From NCBI RefSeq assembly GCF_036421855.1, contig NZ_JAZGOK010000012.1: 64,000 bases of DNA. One strand, 5' to 3'. Below the pieces are notes generated by a model. That model had not been told where the DNA came from. It ran no database searches and worked only from the letters and a program-made list of their open reading frames with translations. Within the stretch, counting starts at the first letter, position 1. Each line of letters opens with the position of its first letter. Positions 33,953-42,900 of the stretch are shown here, piece by piece. This DNA is from Georgenia_B sunbinii. GTDB lineage: Bacteria; Actinomycetota; Actinomycetes; Actinomycetales; Actinomycetaceae. Position numbers and translations under genes: made by a program.

Positions 33953-36900
33953 TCACGTCTGCCGGCGCCGCCGGACAGTCGTGAGCGCAACCCCGACGAG
34001 GGTGAGGACGAGCGCCGCGGCGATCCAGCCGCGCAGCTGCGCACCCGTCGTCGGCAGGTCCGGGTGGTCCGGCCTCGGTGGCGTGGTGTGGGTCGTGGCG
34101 CAGTCGCCGATGCAGGTCGCCGGGGTCGAGCCACCGGTGACGACGTTGACCAGGGTGACGTCCCAGGCATCGTCGTCGACGACCACCGAGTAGGTGAGGG
34201 TTGCCGTCTCCGCAAGGGTTCCGATGTCCCAGACGAGGACGTCACCGTCCCAGCTGGTCGTACCCGTGGAGGCCACGATGTCGCCGTAGCCGGCGGCATG
34301 CTCGAGGACGTCGGCGAGGTCGTCCTGCACCTGCACTCCCACCGGCGCGTACTCGCCGGCCGGGGTCGCGGTCAGGGTGTACTCGATGACGTCACCCGGG
34401 TCGACCTGCGACCCGGAGACCGGGTCGGACGTCTTGGACAGCGTCCATGGCGAGGGCCCGGGCTCGGCGCACGCGTCGTCCGTGCGCTCGATCCCGTCGG
34501 TGGTCAGCGTGACCGTGTTGAGGAAGCCACCGGCCTGCGGCACCTCACCGGTGTAGCACTGCCCCGCCACCGAACCGATGACGCCGTCGGCCACCCCCGC
34601 GTCCACCGAGACGGTGTACATGTGGCTCACGCCGGCCGGCAGCACGATCTCACCGTCGGTCACCGCGATATCCGGCGCGAGGCCGGTCCACGAGCCCAGC
34701 GGGTCCGGTGTGTCCCCGTTGCCGGCCACAACGGCCGCGCCGAGGACCGTGATGCCCTCACCGAACACCAGCTCGTCATCCAGCTGGTAGACCGCCGCCA
34801 GCGTGTTCGCCTCCGGCGTCGTCACGACCACGTCGTAGTCGATGGTCCACGTGCCGTCGTCGTTCAGCACCGGCGAGTCGTCGGTGACGGTCTTGGTGAC
34901 CGTCGGGACGACGGACTCGGTGATGTCACCGCAGTCCTCACCCGGGATGGTGTCCGGGCCGCTCGTCAGCGTTGCCGAGTTGAAGAACCCAGATCCGGCG
35001 CCCTCGATCGGGTCGCAGGTGAGGTTCTCGGCCGGGATGTCCGCCGAGACCCGCACGTTGAAGGTCACCTCGTAGGTGTGGACGTCACCGGCGGCGACCT
35101 CCGCGCCCTCGACGATCGCCGAGGTGCCGTCCAACTCAATCTCCACCGGGGTGGTCACGTCGGTCACATCCAGCACCGACTGACCGAGGATCTCGACGCC
35201 CTCGGCAAACAGCGGCGCGTCGGCCAGGTCGTAGAACGCCCTCGACAGGTTGCCCGAGTTGTCCACGACCAGCGTGTACGTCACACCCCAGGTCGTGTCC
35301 GGCAGCTGAGCGGCGGAACCGAACAGCTTCTCGAAGTCCGGCAGCGCCGGCTCGAGGCAGTCAGCGGCGGCGCTCTCCTCGCCGTGCGCGGTCAGCGTCA
35401 CGGAGTTGAGGAAGCCACCGCCACCGGTGCCGTCGTCGCCCGAGCACTGCCCAGGCTCGGAGCCGATGACACCAGCCGCGACCGTCGCGTCCACGACGAC
35501 GACGTAGGTGTGGTCAGCCCCGCCGGCCAGCGGCCGGTCGGTCGCCAGCGTGGCGGTCGGCTCGGTGGCCGGGTCGGCCCACTCGCCGTCGAGCTCGGAG
35601 TCCCGCAGCGACCAGGTGGCCGCCGTCGGCGTGATGCCCTCACCGAAGTCAATGGTGTCCGTGAGGTCGTAGGCGCCACCGACGCTGGAGGTGTTGGAGG
35701 CCTCGACCTCGTAGGTCACCGTCCAGCTGCCGTCCGAGTTCTGCAGCGCCGACGTCGCGGTCTTGGCGACCTCGACCGTCGGGTCCGGGATGTCGACGCA
35801 GGCGTCGTCGGAGTACTCGTCATTGCCCGAGGTGATGGTCGCCCCGTTGAACAGGCCGTGGCCGGCGCTCGAGCCGTTGACACCACAGACCCGGTCCTCG
35901 GAAAGGTCCGTCGCGGTCATGGCGGACAGGTCGACGGTCACCGTCACCGTGTAGGTGTGGGTCGTACCGGCAGCCAGCACCTGAGCCGAGACGATCCCGA
36001 GGTCGCTGACCGCGTCGAAGGCCGGGTTGGTGGCGATGTCGCCGGGGGCGGTGTTGACCACCGCGGCACCCTCGATCACCACGCCGGTCGCGAAGACGGG
36101 CTCGTCGACGAGGTCGTAGGCCACTCCCACGTCGTGGGGGTTGACCACGTCGAGCTCGTAGACGACGTCCCAGGTGCCGTCGGCGTTCTCCGTCAGCGTC
36201 TCGAAGGTCTTCGAGATCGACGGCGCCACCGGCTCGGCGCAGGCGTCGTCGTAGCGCTCGACGTCGTCGGTGGTCAGGGTGACCGTGTTGAGGAAGCCAC
36301 CGGCCACGGGCACCTCGCCCGTGTAGCACCGGCCGGCCTCCGAGCCGACGACGCCCTCGGTGACATCGGCCTGCACCGTCACCGTGTAGGTGTGGGTGGT
36401 GCCGGCCGGCAGCACGACCTCGCCGTCGGTGACCGCGGTGTCCGGCGCGACGCCAGTCCACGTGGTCAGCGGGGCGGGGGTGTCGCCGTTCGCCGCGGCG
36501 ATCGCCGCGGAGCTCACCGTGATGCCCTCACCGAACTCGATGGTGTCGTCCAGCTCGTAGACGGCTGTCAGCGTGTTGGCCACCGGGGTGGTCACAACGA
36601 CGTCGTAGACGATGGCCCAGGTTCCGTCGACGTTCTGCACCGGCGAGCCGTCGGTCACCGTCTTGGTGACCGTCGGGACGACGGACTCGGTGATGTCGCC
36701 GCAGTCCGCGCCCGGGATGGTGTCCGGGCCGGACGAGAGCTCCGCGGAGTTGAAGAACCCGTAGCCCTCGCCCTCGACCGGGTCGCACGTGAGGTTCTCT
36801 GCCGGGATGCCCGCCGAGACCCGCACGTTGAAGGTCACCTCATAGGTGTGGACGTCGCCAGCGGCGACCTCCGCGCCCTCGACGATCGCCGAGGTGCCGT

Positions 36901-39900
36901 CCCAGGCGATGTCCGCCGGGGCGGCCGGGTCGGTCACGTCGTTGACCGACTGACCCAGGATGGTCACGCCCGCCGCGAAGTGCGGTGCGTCGGTCAGCTC
37001 GTAGTACGCCCGGGAGTCGTTGCCCGAGTTGTCCACGACCAGCGTGTACGTGACGTCCCACGTGGCATTGCCCTGCTGGACGGCGGAGCCGAACAGCTTG
37101 TCGAAGTCCGGCAGCGCCGGCTCGAGGCAGTCGGCGTCGGTGCTCTCTGCGCCGTGCGCGGTCAGCGTCACGGAGTTGAGGAAGCCGCCGCCGTCGGTAC
37201 CGTCGTCGCCCGAGCACTGCCCGGGCTCGGAGCCGATGACACCGGCCGCGACCGTCGCGTCCACGACGACGACGTAGCTGTGGCTGTCGCCGCCGGCCAG
37301 CGGCCGGTCGGCTGCCAACGTGGCGGTCGGCTCGGTGGCCGGATCGGCCCACTCACCCTCGACGACCGGGTCGACGAGCGACCAGGTCGCCGCCGTCGGG
37401 GTGATGCCCTCGCCGAACTCGATGGTGTCGGTCAGGTCGTAGGCGCCACCGACGCTGGAGGTGTTGGTCGCGAGGACCTCGTAGGTCACCGTCCAGCTGC
37501 CGTCCGAGCTCTGGAGGGCCGAGGTGGCGGACTTGGCGACCTCGACCGTCGGGTCCGGGACCGGCACGCAGGCGTCGTCGGCGTAGTCGTCGTTGCCCGA
37601 GGTGATGGTCGCGTCGTTGTACAGCCCGTGGTCAGTCCGGTCGCCCTCGTCGCCGCACTGGCGAGCGCCCGCCCCGTCGGTCGCCGTGACGCCGGACAGG
37701 TCGACCGTCACCGTCACCGTGTAGCTGTGGGTGGAGTCGGCCGTCAGCACCTGGCCGGACACGATCGCCAGGTCGCTCACGGCGTCGAAGCCCGGGTTGG
37801 TGACGATGTCACCGGGGGCGGTGTTGACCACCGACGCACCCTCGATCGCCGCGCCGGCCACGAACGCCGGCTCGTCGACGAGGTCGTAGGCCACCGTGAC
37901 CGGGTGCGGATTGACGACGTCGAGCGTGTAGACCACGTCCCACGTGCCATCGGCGTTCTCGGTCAGCGTCTCGAAGGTCTTGTCGATCGAGGGCGCCACC
38001 GGCTCGCGGCAGTCGCGGTCGGTCTGCGGGTCGCCGTAGGCGGTGAGGGTCGCAGCGTTGAGGAAACCGCCGCCGTCGGTGCCGCCGTCACCCGAGCACT
38101 GCCCGGGCTCGGAGCCGATGACGCCGGCGGCGACCTCGGCGGTGACGGTCACCGTGTAGGTGTGGCTGTCCCCGCCGGCCAGCAGCCGGTCGGTGGCCAG
38201 CGTGGCCGTCGGCTCGGCGGCCGGGTCGGTCCACTCCCCCGCGTCGGCCGGGTCGGCCAGCGACCAGGTCGCGACGGTCGGGGTGATGCCCGCACCGAGC
38301 TCGAGGGTGTCGGTGAGGTCGTAGGTGCCGCCCAGGCTCGTGTCGTTGGACGCGACGACCTCGTAGGTCACTGTCCACGAGCCGTCGACGTTCTGGCCCA
38401 CCGACGTCGCGGTCTTGCCGACCTCGACCGTCGGCTCGGGGATGTCGACGCAGGCGTCGTCGTCGTAGTCGTCGTTGCCGGAGGTCAGCGTCGAGCCGTT
38501 GAACAGGCCCGTACCACCCCCGACGTCGGTCGAGCACTGGCGGTCCGCGTCGGCGATGTCACCCGAGAGGTCCACGACCACGGTCACCGCGTAGGTGTGG
38601 CTCTGGCCTCCCGAGATCGGCTCGTCCTCGACCACCGAGGCGTTGGTGATCCCGTCCCAGCCGGTGTTCGGCGTCGGCGATCCCGCCGCACCGCTGACGG
38701 TGGCCGAGACGATCGAGACGCCACCGGCGAAGTCGAGCTGGTCGACCAGGGAGTAGTGCAGGTCCTGATCGGCGGTCGGGTTGGTGGCGGTCAGCTCGTA
38801 GCTGACCGTCCAGGTGCCGTCGGCGTTCTCGACGAGATCGCCGGCGGTCTTGCTCGTCTCCGGCGCGGCCGGCTCGAGGCAGTCACGGGCAGTCTCGTCC
38901 TGCTGGCCGGCGGTGAGCCGGGCCGCGTTGAGGAACCCGCCACCGTCGGTGCCGTCGTCGCCCGAGCACTGCCCGGCCCCACTGCCGACGACGCCGGCGG
39001 CGACGTCAGCGGTCACGAGCACCACGTAGGTGTGGGTGCTGCCCGCGGCGATGGTGGCATCCGTGGCGATCACCGTGGTGGTCTCGTCCGGCAGCCCGGC
39101 CCAGACACCACCGGTGGCCGTGCCCTGGAGGAGCCAGAAGGCGCTCTCGGGGGTGATGCCGCCGCCGAGCTCCAGCGTGTCGGAGAGGCTGTACACCGCG
39201 TCGAACTGCGCGTCGTTGACGACGTCGATCTCGTAGCGCACCTGCCACTTGCCGCTGTCCAGCTGGTTCGCCGAGACGGCGGTCTTGTCGTGGGCCACCG
39301 GGGAGTCGACGCACAGCTCGACCGTGGTCGAGTCGTCCGGTCCACGACCGGCCGCGAGGTCGAGCCAGGCGGTGTTGGTGAGCTCCACGCACTGCCCGCC
39401 CACGCCCTGGTGGACGACGTCGTAGCTGAACTCGTGGCTCGCCTCGTCGGTCCAGGTCGCCTCGCCGAGGTAGATCGGCGTGGTCGGGTCGGTCTTGTCG
39501 TCCCAGACGTCGATCGTCAGGTCGGTGACGACGTCGGCCGCGAACTCGACCGGGACGGTGTGGCTGACCTCGTCGGCGTTGCCGCCGGCGCCGGTCCAGC
39601 TGACCGTGGCGGTGTTGGTCCCCTCGTACTCCGGCTCCTCGTCGAAGGTGCAGGAGTAGTCGAGGGTCTGCGTCGCTCCCGGTGCCAGGGTGAGGTTCGA
39701 GCCGCCCTCGACGGCGCAGGTCGCCCCCACGTCGGTGACGTCGACGACGTTCACCGTGATGGCACCGTCGTCGTACTCGTTGGGGTTGTGGACCGTGATG
39801 GTCCCGGCCATCTCCCAGTCGGAGTCGACGAAGCCGTCGGTGACGGCGTCGACCAGGTAGGTGTAGGTGGCTCGGCCGTCCTCGTCGACCTCGATCTCGG

Positions 39901-42900
39901 TGTCGTCGACCGACTTGTCGATGTCCCACCCGTAGAGGCGGTCGTAGCTCGCGGTCGCCGTCTTGACGACGGTGATGTCGTCCTCGGCGCAGACCGTGAC
40001 CGTGACGCCGGCCTCGGGGTCGTCACCCGTGACCGCGACCCACGCGGTGTTCGTGAAGTCCACGCACTGTCCGGGGACGCCCTCGTGGGTGAGCGGGTAG
40101 GTGAAGGTCCGGGGCGTGCTCGCCGCGTTCCAGGTGGCAGTCCCGAGCGAGACCGGGTTGGCCGGGTCGGTCTTGTCGTCGACGACGTCGACGGTCTTGT
40201 CGGTCTCGCCGTCGAGCTCGAACTCGACGTCGGCGGTGCCGGTGAACGTCTCACCGTCGGAGACGACGGTCGCGGTGTTCACACCCTCGTAGGAGGGCTC
40301 GCCGGTGAAGCTGCAGGAGTAGTCGAACACCTCGGTGGCACCGGCCGCGATCTCCGCGTCCGCACCGCCGACAACCTCGCACACCGCGCCGCCGCCGACG
40401 TTGACGGCGTCGGTCACGGTGACCGTCGCCGGCTCGAAGACATTCGGGTTGGTCACGCTGATCTCGCCGTCGAGGGTCCATCCGGAGTCGACGAACCCGC
40501 TCGGCACCGCCCTGACCGTGTAGTTGAAGCTCGCCGTGGAGCCGTCGACCTCGACCGTTGTCCGGTTGACGTCCTTGCTGATGTCCCACAGATACGTGCG
40601 GTCGAACGACGCCTCGGCGGTCTTGGCCACCTGCAGCGGTGCCTCGACACAGACCTCGACGGTCTGGCCAGCGGCCGGAACCTGCCCGGCCACCTCGAGC
40701 CAGGCGGTGTTGGTGAAGTCGACACACTGCCCGGGCACCCCGACGTGCGTCAGGGAGTAGGGGAGCTCGACCGGCGTGCCGGCCGCGTTCCACGTCGCCT
40801 CACCGAGGACGACCGGGTTGGCCGGGTCGGTCTTGTCGTCGATGACGTCGACGGTCTTGTCGGTCTCGACGTCGAGCTCGAACTCGACGTCGGCGGTGCC
40901 GGTGAACGTCTCGCCGCCGGAGACGACGGTCGCGGTGTTCACACCCTCGTAGGAGGGCTCGCCGGTGAAGGAGCACGAGTAGTCGAACACCTCGGTGGCA
41001 CCGGCCGCGATCTCCGCGTCCGCACCGCCGACAACCTCGCACACCGCGCCGCCGCCGACGTTGACGGCGTCGGTCACGGTGACCGTCGCCGGCTCGAAGA
41101 CGTTCGGGTTGGTCACCGTGATCTGGCCGTCGAGGGTCCAGCCGGAGTCGTCGAAGCCGTTCGGGATCGCGGCGACCACGTACTCGAAGTCCGCCTCGCC
41201 GGTCTCCTCGTCCACCGTCACCGTGGTGCGGTCGACGTCCTTCTCGATGTCCCACAGGTAGGTCCGGTCGAAGGACGCCGCAGCGGTCTTGGACACCTGC
41301 AGCGGCGCCTCGACGCAGACCTCGACGGTCTGGTCTGCCGTCGGGTCGTCCCCGGCGACCTCGAGCCAGGCGGTGTTGGTGAAGTCGACACACTGCCCCG
41401 GAACACCCGCATGCGTCAGCGAGTAGTCGAACTCGACCGGCGTGCCGGCCGCGTTCCACGTGGCCTCACCGAGGACGACCGGGTCGGCCGGGTCGGTCTT
41501 GTCGTCGACGACGTCGACGGTCTTGTCGGTCTCGCCGTCGAGCTCGAACTCGACGTCGGCGGTGCCGGTGAACGTCTCGCCGTCGGAGATGACGGTCGCG
41601 GTGTTCACACCCTCGTAGGAAGGCTGGTCGGTGAAAGAGCACGAGTAGTCGAACACCTCGGTGGCACCGGCTGCGATCTGCGCGTCCACGCCGTCGACGA
41701 CGACGCACACGGCGCCGCCCCCGACGTTCACCGCGTCGGTCACGGTGACCGTCGCCGGCTCGAAGACGTTCGGGTTGGTCACCGTGATCTGGCCATCGAG
41801 GGTCCAGCCGGAGTCCTCGGCATCGCCGGGTACTGCGCTGACCGTGTAGTCGAACTCGGCCTCGCCGGTCTCCTCGTCAACCGTCACCGTGGTGCGGTCG
41901 ACGTCCTTCTCGATGTCCCACAGGTAGGTGCGGTCGAAGGACGCAGCAACGGTCTTGGACACCTGCAGCGGCGCGGTGAGGCAGGCGGTGGCTGTCTCGT
42001 CCGCGTCCTGCTCCGTCTGCTGGATCCAGGCGCGGTTGTCGAAGTCGACGCACTGGCCGGGGGTGCCCTGCTGGTCGAGGGAGTAGGCGAAGACGGTCGG
42101 GGTGCCGGTCGCGTTCCACTCGGCCTCGCCGAGGTGGACGGGCTCGGCGTCCGGGTCGGTCTTGTCGTCGTAGACGTCGACGATGTCGTTGATCGGGGTC
42201 ACCGACCACTCGGCGACGGCGACATCAGCGGTTCCGGTCGCCGAGCCGTTCGGCGTCGGGACCGTGTCCGCCCAGGTGGCGGTCGCGGTGTTGGTGCCCG
42301 AGTAGCTCGGCTGGCTGGTGAAGGTGCACAGGTAGTCGAGCGTGACGGACTCGTCGGCGCCGATGGTGACAGCGGTGCCGCCGGCGACGGTACAGATCGC
42401 GCCGCCGCCCACGCTCACCTCGTCGGTGACGTCTGCGGTGATGTCGAGCCACTCGTTCGGGTTGCTCACCGTGATCTCACCGGACATCGCCCAGGCGCTG
42501 TCGGTCCAGCCGTTCGGCGGCAGCACGGGGGTCGCGGTCACCGTGTAGTCGAAGGTCGCGGTCCCGGTGGCCGGGTCCGCGTGGACCACGGTCTCGTCGG
42601 CGACCTTGTCGATCGTCCAGAGGTACGTCCGGTCGAAAGAGCTGACGACGTTCTTCTCGACATCGAGGTCGAGACCGGCGCAGACGGTGACGATCTCGGT
42701 GCTCGAGTCGCTCACCGCCATCGGGCCGATGCCCCGCGCCACGTTGGCGCCAGGGCCGTTGGAGATCGTCGCGGTGTTCGGGTGGTCCACGCACTGACCG
42801 GGCTCGCTCGGCCAGGTCGTCTCGTACGTGAAGACCGTCGCACCGTCCTCGGCGCGCACGAGGTTGCCCACCTGCGTGCCGTCGTCGTAGTCCTCGAGCT

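Noticed and set aside
34457..42060. Repeats considered as a CRISPR or satellite array
   Set aside because: Periods are 660-666 and 1770 bp, in frame, and encode protein modules; there are no short repeats with unique spacers.
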